A program made the position numbers and the translations under genes. Below the pieces are notes generated by a model. That model did not search any database and was not told the origin of the DNA. It saw only the letters and a program-made list of their open reading frames with translations. Below are positions 48,031 to 60,236 of a stretch of 64,000 nucleotides of DNA, piece after piece (position 1 is the stretch's first letter; the number at the start of each line of letters is the position of its first letter). This DNA comes from Loripinus fragilis. Taxonomy: Eukaryota > Mollusca > Bivalvia > Lucinida > Lucinidae. The stretch spans positions 930,001 through 994,000 of the forward strand of contig CAXHUL010000214.1 of assembly GCA_964019695.1 (NCBI GenBank), in the 5' to 3' direction.

Positions 48031-51000
48031 ACATTTGCCTTGGGCCCTATGGGAAAACAGGAAATATCATAATTGCGGTCCGGGGCGCGCGCGCACAATG
48101 ATAATTTTCACACCCGAGTAAGCTCTTTTATAGGTCAACATTTTGGAAAAAAAATTGGCTTGCTGCCCACAGCAGGAGCTGAGAACCATGCATTCGGAGG
48201 TTTTCACACCCCACCCACTAATGCCCTCAAAGTTTGAGAAAACGCGACCTTCGCGAAAAGCCCCGGAACCTATTGCAAAGTGATGAGCAGTGCCCAGGAG
48301 CACCTCTCAGTCATTTGCGCAAAATTCCTTCGGCTACAAGTGGCTCAAATAAGGGCGTGAAAATTGTGCCGAAAGCCCTTTCAGGGGCTATTGCTCGGCA
48401 CTCGGGGGACGGAAAATTTTACGCAATGCCTCACAATGAAGCACTGGTCCGGGGCTAACTTCTGGCACCAGTTTCGAGCCCGTCCGTGAAAGTGACCCGC
48501 GCAAGTTTTAGGCCGGTTCGGCTACTCTGGCCTAATGGGGCCTAATGGGAAGATCTTCTAATGCTCATAACTTTTTAATTTTCCGATGGAACGCTTTGAA
48601 ATTTTCACCATTTGTAGACGGCCTCCCGTACTACAAACTGATGCCCGTGTGGGCATGATGAAAATAGTAGTTCGCGAGACGGAAGCGCGTAAAGCTTCGG
48701 GGCGGCAGACTTCCACACCCCGATAACTCGGTATCGAAACATTGTTGCGGGCGGGTGCGCATGGCAATACCTGCGCCTCTGTTGGCCCTATCCGCGTGCA
48801 AAATCTAAAAGCGATCAGAGCCTTAGAAAGCGCGTACAACCGCTATCCCCATTTGCCTTGGGCCCTATGGGAAAACAGGAAATATCATAATTGCGGTCCG
48901 GGGCGCGCGCGCACAATGATAATTTTCACACCCGAGTAAGCTCTTTTATAGGTCAACATTTTGGAAAAAAAATTGGCTTGCTGCCCACAGCAGGAGCTGA
49001 GAACCATGCATTCGGAGGTTTTCACACCCCACCCACTAATGCCCTCAAAGTTTGAGAAAACGCGACCTTCGCGAAAAGCCCCGGAACCTATTGCAAAGTG
49101 ATGAGCAGTGCCCAGGAGCACCTCTCAGTCATTTGCGCAAAATTCCTTCGGCTACAAGTGGCTCAAATAAGGGCGTGAAAATTGTGCCGAAAGCCCTTTC
49201 AGGGGCTATTGCTCGGCACTCGGGGGACGGAAAATTTTACGCAATGCCTCACAATGAAGCACTGGTCGGGGGCTAACTTCTGGCACCAGTTTCGAGCCCG
49301 TCCGTGAAAGTGACCCGCGCAAGTTTTAGGCCGGTTCGGCTACTCTGGCCTAATGGGGCCTAATGGGAAGATCTTCTAATGCTCATAACTTTTTAATTTT
49401 CCGATGGAACGCTTTGAAATTTTCACCATTTGTAGACGGCCTCCCGTACTACAAACTGATGCCCGTGTGGGCATGATGAAAATAGTAGTTCGCGAGACGG
49501 AAGCGCGTAAAGCTTCGGGGCGGCAGACTTCCACACCCCGATAACTCGGTATCGAAACATTGTTGCGGGCGGGTGCGCATGGCAATACCTGCGCCTCTGT
49601 TGGCCCTATCCGCGTGCAAAATCTAAAAGCGATCAGAGCCTTAGAAAGCGCGTACAACCGCTATCCCCATTTGCCTTGGGCCCTATGGGAAAACAGGAAA
49701 TATCATAATTGCGGTCCGGGGCGCGCGCGCACAATGATAATTTTCACACCCGAGTAAGCTCTTTTATAGGTCAACATTTTGGAAAAAAAATTGGCTTGCT
49801 GCCCACAGCAGGAGCTGAGAACCATGCATTCGGAGGTTTTCACACCCCACCCACTAATGCCCTCAAAGTTTGAGAAAACGCGACCTTCGCGAAAAGCCCC
49901 GGAACCTATTGCAAAGTGATGAGCAGTGCCCAGGAGCACCTCTCAGTCATTTGCGCAAAATTCCTTCGGCTACAAGTGGCTCAAATAAGGGCGTGAAAAT
50001 TGTGCCGAAAGCCCTTTCAGGGGCTATTGCTCGGCACTCGGGGGACGGAAAATTTTACGCAATGCCTCACAATGAAGCACTGGTCGGGGGCTAACTTCTG
50101 GCACCAGTTTCGAGCCCGTCCGTGAAAGTGACCCGCGCAAGTTTTAGGCCGGTTCGGCTACTCTGGCCTAATGGGGCCTAATGGGAAGATCTTCTAATGC
50201 TCATAACTTTTTAATTTTCCGATGGAACGCTTTGAAATTTTCACCATTTGTAGACGGCCTCCCGTACTACAAACTGATGCCCGTGTGGGCATGATGAAAA
50301 TAGTAGTTCGCGAGACGGAAGCGCGTAAAGCTTCGGGGCGGCAGACTTCAACACCCCGATAACTCGGTATCGAAACATTGTTGCGGGCGGGTGCGCATGG
50401 CAATACCTGCGCCTCTGTTGGCCCTATCCGCGTGCAAAATCTAAAAGCGATCAGAGCCTTAGAAAGCGCGTACAACCGCTATCCCCATTTGCCTTGGGCC
50501 CTATGGGAAAACAGGAAATATCATAATTGCGGTCCGGGGCGCGCGCGCACAATGATAATTTTCACACCCGAGTAAGCTCTTTTATAGGTCAACATTTTGG
50601 AAAAAAAAATGGCTTGCTGCCCACAGCAGGAGCTGAGAACCATGCATTCGGAGGTTTTCACACCCCACCCACTAATGCCCTCAAAGTTTGAGAAAACGCG
50701 ACCTTCGCGAAAAGCCCCGGAACCTATTGCAAAGTGATGAGCAGTGCCCAGGAGCACCTCTCAGTCATTTGCGCAAAATTCCTTCGGCTACAAGTGGCTC
50801 AAATAAGGGCGTGAAAATTGTGCCGAAAGCCCTTTCAGGGGCTATTGCTCGGCACTCGGGGGACGGAAAATTTTACGCAATGCCTCACAATGAAGCACTG
50901 GTCGGGGGCTAACTTCTGGCACCAGTTTCGAGCCCGTCCGTGAAAGTGACCCGCGCAAGTTTTAGGCCGGTTCGGCTACTCTGGCCTAATGGGGCCTAAT

Positions 51001-54000
51001 GGGAAGATCTTCTAATGCTCATAACTTTTTAATTTTCCGATGGAACGCTTTGAAATTTTCACCATTTGTAGACGGCCTCCCGTACTACAAACTGATGCCC
51101 GTGTGGGCATGATGAAAATAGTAGTTCGCGAGACGGAAGCGCGTAAAGCTTCGGGGCGGCAGACTTCCACACCCCGATAACTCGGTATCGAAACATTGTT
51201 GCGGGCGGGTGCGCATGGCAATACCTGCGCCTCTGTTGGCCCTATCCGCGTGCAAAATCTAAAAGCGATCAGAGCCTTAGAAAGCGCGTACAACCGCTAT
51301 CCCCATTTGCCTTGGGCCCTATGGGAAAACAGGAAATATCATAATTGCGGTCCCGGGCGCGCGCGCACAATGATAATTTTCACACCCGAGTAAGCTCTTT
51401 TATAGGTCAACATTTTGGAAAAAAAATTGGCTTGCTGCCCACAGCAGGAGCTGAGAACCATGCATTCGGAGGTTTTCACACCCCACCCACTAATGCCCTC
51501 AAAGTTTGAGAAAACGCGACCTTCGCGAAAAGCCCCGGAACCTATTGCAAAGTGATGAGCAGTGCCCAGGAGCACCTCTCAGTCATTTGCGCAAAATTCC
51601 TTCGGCTACAAGTGGCTCAAATAAGGGCGTGAAAATTGTGCCGAAAGCCCTTTCAGGGGCTATTGCTCGGCACTCGGGGGACGGAAAATTTTACGCAATG
51701 CCTCACAATGAAGCACTGGTCGGGGGCTAACTTCTGGCACCAGTTTCGAGCCCGTCCGTGAAAGTGACCCGCGCAAGTTTTAGGCCGGTTCGGCTACTCT
51801 GGCCTAATGGGGCCTAATGGGAAGATCTTCTAATGCTCATAACTTTTTAATTTTCCGATGGAACGCTTTGAAATTTTCACCATTTGTATACGGCCTCCCG
51901 TACTACAAACTGATGCCCGTGTGGGCATGATGAAAATAGTAGTTCGCGAGACGGAAGCGCGTAAAGCTTCGGGGCGGCAGACTTCCACACCCCGATAACT
52001 CGGTATCGAAACATTGTTGCGGGCGGGTGCGCATGGCAATACCTGCGCCTCTGTTGGCCCTATCCGCGTGCAAAATCTAAAAGCGATCAGAGCCTTAGAA
52101 AGCGCGTACAACCGCTATCCCCATTTGCCTTGGGCCCTATGGGAAAACAGGAAATATCATAATTGCGGTCCGGGGCGCGCGCGCACAATGATAATTTTCA
52201 CACCCGAGTAAGCTCTTTTATAGGTCAACATTTTGGAAAAAAAAATAGCTTGCTGCCCACAGCAGGAGCTGAGAACCATGCATTCGGAGGTTTTCACACC
52301 CCACCCACTAATGCCCTCAAAGTTTGAGAAAACGCGACCTTCGCGAAAAGCCCCGGAACCTATTGCAAAGTGATGAGCAGTGCCCAGGAGCACCTCTCAG
52401 TCATTTGCGCAAAATTCCTTCGGCTACAAGTGGCTCAAATAAGGGCGTGAAAATTGTGCCGAAAGCCCTTTCAGGGGCTATTGCTCGGCACTCGGGGGAA
52501 GGAAAATTTTACGCAATGCCTCACAATGAAGCACTGGTCGGGGGCTAACTTCTGGCACCAGTTTCGAGCCCGTCCGTGAAAGTGACCCGCGCAAGTTTTA
52601 GGCCGGTTCGGCTACTCTGGCCTAATGGGGCCTAATGGGAAGATCTTCTAATGCTCATAACTTTTTAATTTTCCGATGGAACGCTTTGAAATTTTCACCA
52701 TTTGTAGACGGCCTCCCGTACTACAAACTGATGCCCGTGTGGGCATGATGAAAATAGTAGTTCGCGAGACGGAAGCGCGTAAAGCTTCGGGGCGGCAGAC
52801 TTCCACACCCCGATAACTCGGTATCGAAACATTGTTGCGGGCGGGTGCGCATGGCAATACCTGCGCCTCTGTTGGCCCTATCCGCGTGCAAAATCTAAAA
52901 GCGATCAGAGCCTTAGAAAGCGCGTACAACCGCTATCCCCATTTGCCTTGGGCCCTATGGGAAAACAGGAAATATCATAATTGCGGTCCGGGGCGCGCGC
53001 GCACAATGATAATTTTCACACCCGAGTAAGCTCTTTTATAGGTCAACATTTTGGAAAAAAAATTGGCTTGCTGCCCACAGCAGGAGCTGAGAACCATGCA
53101 TTCGGAGGTTTTCACACCCCACCCACTAATGCCCTCAAAGTTTGAGAAAACGCGACCTTCGCGAAAAGCCCCGGAACCTATTGCAAAGTGATGAGCAGTG
53201 CCCAGGAGCACCTCTCAGTCATTTGCGCAAAATTCCTTCGGCTACAAGTGGCTCAAATAAGGGCGTGAAAATTGTGCCGAAAGCCCTTTCAGGGGCTATT
53301 GCTCGGCACTCGGGGGACGGAAAATTTTACGCAATGCCTCACAATGAAGCACTGGTCGGGGGCTAACTTCTGGCACCAGTTTCGAGCCCGTCCGTGAAAG
53401 TGACCCGCGCAAGTTTTAGGCCGGTTCGGCTACTCTGGCCTAATGGGGCCTAATGGGAAGATCTTCTAATGCTCATAACTTTTTAATTTTCCGATGGAAC
53501 GCTTTGAAATTTTCACCATTTGTAGACGGCCTCCCGTACTACAAACTGATGCCCGTGTGGGCATGATGAAAATAGTAGTTCGCGAGACGGAAGCGCGTAA
53601 AGCTTCGGGGCGGCAGACTTCCACACCCCGATAACTCGGTATCGAAACATTGTTGCGGGCGGGTGCGCATGGCAATACCTGCGCCTCTGTTGGCCCTATC
53701 CGCGTGCAAAATCTAAAAGCGATCAGAGCCTTAGAAAGCGCGTACAACCGCTATCCACATTTGCCTTGGGCCCTATGGGAAAACAGGAAATATCATAATT
53801 GCGGTCCGGGGCGCGCGCGCACAATGATAATTTTCACACCCGAGTAAGCTCTTTTATAGGTCAACATTTTGGAAAAAAAATTGGCTTGCTGCCCACAGCA
53901 GGAGCTGAGAACCATGCATTCGGAGGTTTTCACACCCCACCCACTAATGCCCTCAAAGTTTGAGAAAACGCGACCTTCGCGAAAAGCCCCGGAACCTATT

Positions 54001-57000
54001 GCAAAGTGATGAGCAGTGCCCAGGAGCACCTCTCAGTCATTTGCGCAAAATTCCTTCGGCTACAAGTGGCTCAAATAAGGGCGTGAAAATTGTGCCGAAA
54101 GCCCTTTCAGGGGCTATTGCTCGGCACTCGGGGGACGGAAAATTTTACGCAATGCCTCACAATGAAGCACTGGTCGGGGGCTAACTTCTGGCACCAGTTT
54201 CGAGCCCGTCCGTGAAAGTGACCCGCGCAAGTTTTAGGCCGGTTCGGCTACTCTGGCCTAATGGGGCCTAATGGGAAGATCTTCTAATGCTCATAACTTT
54301 TTAATTTTCCGATGGAACGCTTTGAAATTTTCACCATTTGTAGACGGCCTCCCGTACTACAAACTGATGCCCGTGTGGGCATGATGAAAATAGTAGTTCG
54401 CGAGACGGAAGCGCGTAAAGCTTCGGGGCGGCAGACTTCCACACCCCGATAACTCGGTATCGAAACATTGTTGCGGGCGGGTGCGCATGGCAATACCTGC
54501 GCCTCTGTTGGCCCTATCCGCGTGCAAAATCTAAAAGCGATCAGAGCCTTAGAAAGCGCGTACAACCGCTATCCCCATTTGCCTTGGGCCCTATGGGAAA
54601 ACAGGAAATATCATAATTGCGGTCCGGGGCGCGCGCGCACAATGATAATTTTCACACCCGAGTAAGCTCTTTTATAGGTCAACATTTTGGAAAAAAAATT
54701 GGCTTGCTGCCCACAGCAGGAGCTGAGAACCATGCATTCGGAGGTTTTCACACCCCACCCACTAATGCCCTCAAAGTTTGAGAAAACGCGACCTTCGCGA
54801 AAAGCCCCGGAACCTATTGCAAAGTGATGAGCAGTGCCCAGGAGCACCTCTCAGTCATTTGCGCAAAATTCCTTCGGCTACAAGTGGCTCAAATAAGGGC
54901 GTGAAAATTGTGCCGAAAGCCCTTTCAGGGGCTATTGCTCGGCACTCGGGGGACGGAAAATTTTACGCAATGCCTCACAATGAAGCACTGGTCGGGGGCT
55001 AACTTCTGGCACCAGTTTCGAGCCCGTCCGTGAAAGTGACCCGCGCAAGTTTTAGGCCGGTTCGGCTACTCTGGCCTAATGGGGCCTAATGGGAAGATCT
55101 TCTAATGCTCATAACTTTTTAATTTTCCGATGGAACGCTTTGAAATTTTCACCATTTGTAGACGGCCTCCCGTACTACAAACTGATGCCCGTGTGGGCAT
55201 GATGAAAATAGTAGTTCGCGAGACGGAAGCGCGTAAAGCTTCGGGGCGGCAGACTTCCACACCCCGATAACTCGGTATCGAAACATTGTTGCGGGCGGGT
55301 GCGCATGGCAATACCTGCGCCTCTGTTGGCCCTATCCGCGTGCAAAATCTAAAAGCGATCAGAGCCTTAGAAAGCGCGTACAACCGCTATCCCCATTTGC
55401 CTTGGGCCCTATGGGAAAACAGGAAATATCATAATTGCGGTCCGGGGCGCGCGCGCACAATGATAATTTTCACACCCGAGTAAGCTCTTTTATAGGTCAA
55501 CATTTTGGAAAAAAAATTGGCTTGCTGCCCACAGCAGGAGCTGAGAACCATGCATTCGGAGGTTTTCACACCCCACCCACTAATGCCCTCAAAGTTTGAG
55601 AAAACGCGACCTTCGCGAAAAGCCCCGGAACCTATTGCAAAGTGATGAGCAGTGCCCAGGAGCACCTCTCAGTCATTTGCGCAAAATTCCTTCGGCTACA
55701 AGTGGCTCAAATAAGGGCGTGAAAATTGTGCCGAAAGCCCTTTCAGGGGCTATTGCTCGGCACTCGGGGGACGGAAAATTTTACGCAATGCCTCACAATG
55801 AAGCACTGGTCGGGGGCTAACTTCTGGCACCAGTTTCGAGCCCGTCCGTGAAAGTGACCCGCGCAAGTTTTAGGCCGGTTCGGCTACTCTGGCCTAATGG
55901 GGCCTAATGGGAAGATCTTCTAATGCTCATAACTTTTTAATTTTCCGATGGAACGCTTTGAAATTTTCACCATTTGTAGACGGCCTCCCGTACTACAAAC
56001 TGATGCCCGTGTGGGCATGATGAAAATAGTAGTTCGCGAGACGGAAGCGCGTAAAGCTTCGGGGCGGCAGACTTCAACACCCCGATAACTCGGTATCGAA
56101 ACATTGTTGCGGGCGGGTGCGCATGGCAATACCTGCGCCTCTGTTGGCCCTATCCGCGTGCAAAATCTAAAAGCGATCAGAGCCTTAGAAAGCGCGTACA
56201 ACCGCTATCCCCATTTGCCTTGGGCCCTATGGGAAAACAGGAAATATCATAATTGCGGTCCGGGGCGCGCGCGCACAATGATAATTTTCACACCCGAGTA
56301 AGCTCTTTTATAGGTCAACATTTTGGAAAAAAAAATGGCTTGCTGCCCACAGCAGGAGCTGAGAACCATGCATTCGGAGGTTTTCACACCCCACCCACTA
56401 ATGCCCTCAAAGTTTGAGAAAACGCGACCTTCGCGAAAAGCCCCGGAACCTATTGCAAAGTGATGAGCAGTGCCCAGGAGCACCTCTCAGTCATTTGCGC
56501 AAAATTCCTTCGGCTACAAGTGGCTCAAATAAGGGCGTGAAAATTGTGCCGAAAGCCCTTTCAGGGGCTATTGCTCGGCACTCGGGGGACGGAAAATTTT
56601 ACGCAATGCCTCACAATGAAGCACTGGTCGGGGGCTAACTTCTGGCACCAGTTTCGAGCCCGTCCGTGAAAGTGACCCGCGCAAGTTTTAGGCCGGTTCG
56701 GCTACTCTGGCCTAATGGGGCCTAATGGGAAGATCTTCTAATGCTCATAACTTTTTAATTTTCCGATGGAACGCTTTGAAATTTTCACCATTTGTAGACG
56801 GCCTCCCGTACTACAAACTGATGCCCGTGTGGGCATGATGAAAATAGTAGTTCGCGAGACGGAAGCGCGTAAAGCTTCGGGGCGGCAGACTTCCACACCC
56901 CGATAACTCGGTATCGAAACATTGTTGCGGGCGGGTGCGCATGGCAATACCTGCGCCTCTGTTGGCCCTATCCGCGTGCAAAATCTAAAAGCGATCAGAG

Positions 57001-57973
57001 CCTTAGAAAGCGCGTACAACCGCTATCCCCATTTGCCTTGGGCCCTATGGGAAAACAGGAAATATCATAATTGCGGTCCCGGGCGCGCGCGCACAATGAT
57101 AATTTTCACACCCGAGTAAGCTCTTTTATAGGTCAACATTTTGGAAAAAAAATTGGCTTGCTGCCCACAGCAGGAGCTGAGAACCATGCATTCGGAGGTT
57201 TTCACACCCCACCCACTAATGCCCTCAAAGTTTGAGAAAACGCGACCTTCGCGAAAAGCCCCGGAACCTATTGCAAAGTGATGAGCAGTGCCCAGGAGCA
57301 CCTCTCAGTCATTTGCGCAAAATTCCTTCGGCTACAAGTGGCTCAAATAAGGGCGTGAAAATTGTGCCGAAAGCCCTTTCAGGGGCTATTGCTCGGCACT
57401 CGGGGGACGGAAAATTTTACGCAATGCCTCACAATGAAGCACTGGTCGGGGGCTAACTTCTGGCACCAGTTTCGAGCCCGTCCGTGAAAGTGACCCGCGC
57501 AAGTTTTAGGCCGGTTCGGCTACTCTGGCCTAATGGGGCCTAATGGGAAGATCTTCTAATGCTCATAACTTTTTAATTTTCCGATGGAACGCTTTGAAAT
57601 TTTCACCATTTGTATACGGCCTCCCGTACTACAAACTGATGCCCGTGTGGGCATGATGAAAATAGTAGTTCGCGAGACGGAAGCGCGTAAAGCTTCGGGG
57701 CGGCAGACTTCCACACCCCGATAACTCGGTATCGAAACATTGTTGCGGGCGGGTGCGCATGGCAATACCTGCGCCTCTGTTGGCCCTATCCGCGTGCAAA
57801 ATCTAAAAGCGATCAGAGCCTTAGAAAGCGCGTACAACCGCTATCCCCATTTGCCTTGGGCCCTATGGGAAAACAGGAAATATCATAATTGCGGTCCGGG
57901 GCGCGCGCGCACAATGATAATTTTCACACCCGAGTAAGCTCTTTTATAGGTCAACATTTTGGAAAAAAAAATA
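48031..57973 (+). repeat. 7-monomer higher-order repeat (5,726 bp), two copies
   Basis: Rare variants recur at exactly 5,726 bp: CCACAT (48031/53757), CTTCAACACC (50350/56076), A9 tract (50609/56335), TCCCGGGC (51354/57080), TTGTATACGG (51889/57615) and A9TAGC (52245/57971). The spacing equals 7 x 818. The blocks are about 48.0-52.3 kb and 53.8-58.0 kb. Private changes in one copy only (CCGGGG at 48450, GGAAGG near 52500) suggest later point mutation. The outer ends of the duplication cannot be fixed because neighbouring copies are almost identical. Confidence 0.9.
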
Positions 57974-60232
57974 GCTTGCTGCCCACAGCAGGAGCTGAGA
58001 ACCATGCATTCGGAGGTTTTCACACCCCACCCACTAATGCCCTCAAAGTTTGAGAAAACGCGACCTTCGCGAAAAGCCCCGGAACCTATTGCAAAGTGAT
58101 GAGCAGTGCCCAGGAGCACCTCTCAGTCATTTGCGCAAAATTCCTTCGGCTACAAGTGGCTCAAATAAGGGCGTGAAAATTGTGCCGAAAGCCCTTTCAG
58201 GGGCTATTGCTCGGCACTCGGGGGACGGAAAATTTTACGCAATGCCTCACAATGAAGCACTGGTCGGGGGCTAACTTCTGGCACCAGTTTCGAGCCCGTC
58301 CGTGAAAGTGACCCGCGCAAGTTTTAGGCCGGTTCGGCTACTCTGGCCTAATGGGGCCTAATGGGAAGATCTTCTAATGCTCATAACTTTTTAATTTTCC
58401 GATGGAACGCTTTGAAATTTTCACCATTTGTAGACGGCCTCCCGTACTACAAACTGATGCCCGTGTGGGCATGATGAAAATAGTAGTTCGCGAGACGGAA
58501 GCGCGTAAAGCTTCGGGGCGGCAGACTTCCACACCCCGATAACTCGGTATCGAAACATTGTTGCGGGCGGGTGCGCATGGCAATACCTGCGCCTCTGTTG
58601 GCCCTATCCGCGTGCAAAATCTAAAAGCGATCAGAGCCTTAGAAAGCGCGTACAACCGCTATCCCCATTTGCCTTGGGCCCTATGGGAAAACAGGAAATA
58701 TCATAATTGCGGTCCGGGGCGCGCGCGCACAATGATAATTTTCACACCCGAGTAAGCTCTTTTATAGGTCAACATTTTGGAAAAAAAATTGGCTTGCTGC
58801 CCACAGCAGGAGCTGAGAACCATGCATTCGGAGGTTTTCACACCCCACCCACTAATGCCCTCAAAGTTTGAGAAAACGCGACCTTCGCGAAAAGCCCCGG
58901 AACCTATTGCAAAGTGATGAGCAGTGCCCAGGAGCACCTCTCAGTCATTTGCGCAAAATTCCTTCGGCTACAAGTGGCTCAAATAAGGGCGTGAAAATTG
59001 TGCCGAAAGCCCTTTCAGGGGCTATTGCTCGGCACTCGGGGGACGGAAAATTTTACGCAATGCCTCACAATGAAGCACTGGTCGGGGGCTAACTTCTGGC
59101 ACCAGTTTCGAGCCCGTCCGTGAAAGTGACCCGCGCAAGTTTTAGGCCGGTTCGGCTACTCTGGCCTAATGGGGCCTAATGGGAAGATCTTCTAATGCTC
59201 ATAACTTTTTAATTTTCCGATGGAACGCTTTGAAATTTTCACCATTTGTAGACGGCCTCCCGTACTACAAACTGATGCCCGTGTGGGCATGATGAAAATA
59301 GTAGTTCGCGAGACGGAAGCGCGTAAAGCTTCGGGGCGGCAGACTTCCACACCCCGATAACTCGGTATCGAAACATTGTTGCGGGCGGGTGCGCATGGCA
59401 ATACCTGCGCCTCTGTTGGCCCTATCCGCGTGCAAAATCTAAAAGCGATCAGAGCCTTAGAAAGCACGTACAACCGCTATCCCCATTTGCCTTGGGCCCT
59501 ATGGGAAAACAGGAAATATCATAATTGCGGTCCGGGGCGCGCGCGCACAATGATAATTTTCACACCCGAGTAAGCTCTTTTATAGGTCAACATTTTGGAA
59601 AAAAATTGGCTTGCTGCCCACAGCAGGAGCTGAGAACCATGCATTCGGAGGTTTTCACACCCCACCCACTAATGCCCTCAAAGTTTGAGAAAACGCGACC
59701 TTCGCGAAAAGCCCCGGAACCTATTGCAAAGTGATGAGCAGTGCCCAGGAGCACCTCTCAGTCATTTGCGCAAAATTCCTTCGGCTACAAGTGGCTCAAA
59801 TAAGGGCGTGAAAATTGTGCCGAAAGCCCTTTCAGGGGCTATTGCTCGGCACTCGGGGGACGGAAAATTTTACGCAATGCCTCACAATGAAGCACTGGTC
59901 GGGGGCTAACTTCTGGCACCAGTTTCGAGCCCGTCCGTGAAAGTGACCCGCGCAAGTTTTAGGCCGGTTCGGCTACTCTGGCCTAATGGGGCCTAATGGG
60001 AAGATCTTCTAATGCTCATAACTTTTTAATTTTCCGATGGAACGCTTTGAAATTTTCACCATTTGTAGACGGCCTCCCGTACTACAAACTGATGCCCGTG
60101 TGGGCATGATGAAAATAGTAGTTCGCGAGACGGAAGCGCGTAAAGCTTCGGGGCGGCAGACTTCCACACCCCGATAACTCGGTATCGAAACATTGTTGCG
60201 GGCGGGTGCGCATGGCAATACCTGCGCCTCTG

Positions 60233-60236
60233 CAAT
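60233..60236 (+). repeat. Block substitution in one monomer
   Basis: The normal CTCTG-TTGGCCCT-ATCCGCG is replaced here by CTCTG-CAAT-ATCCGCG: eight bases replaced by four. Together with an A7 tract this makes the monomer at 59564 only 813 bp long. Confidence 0.85.
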
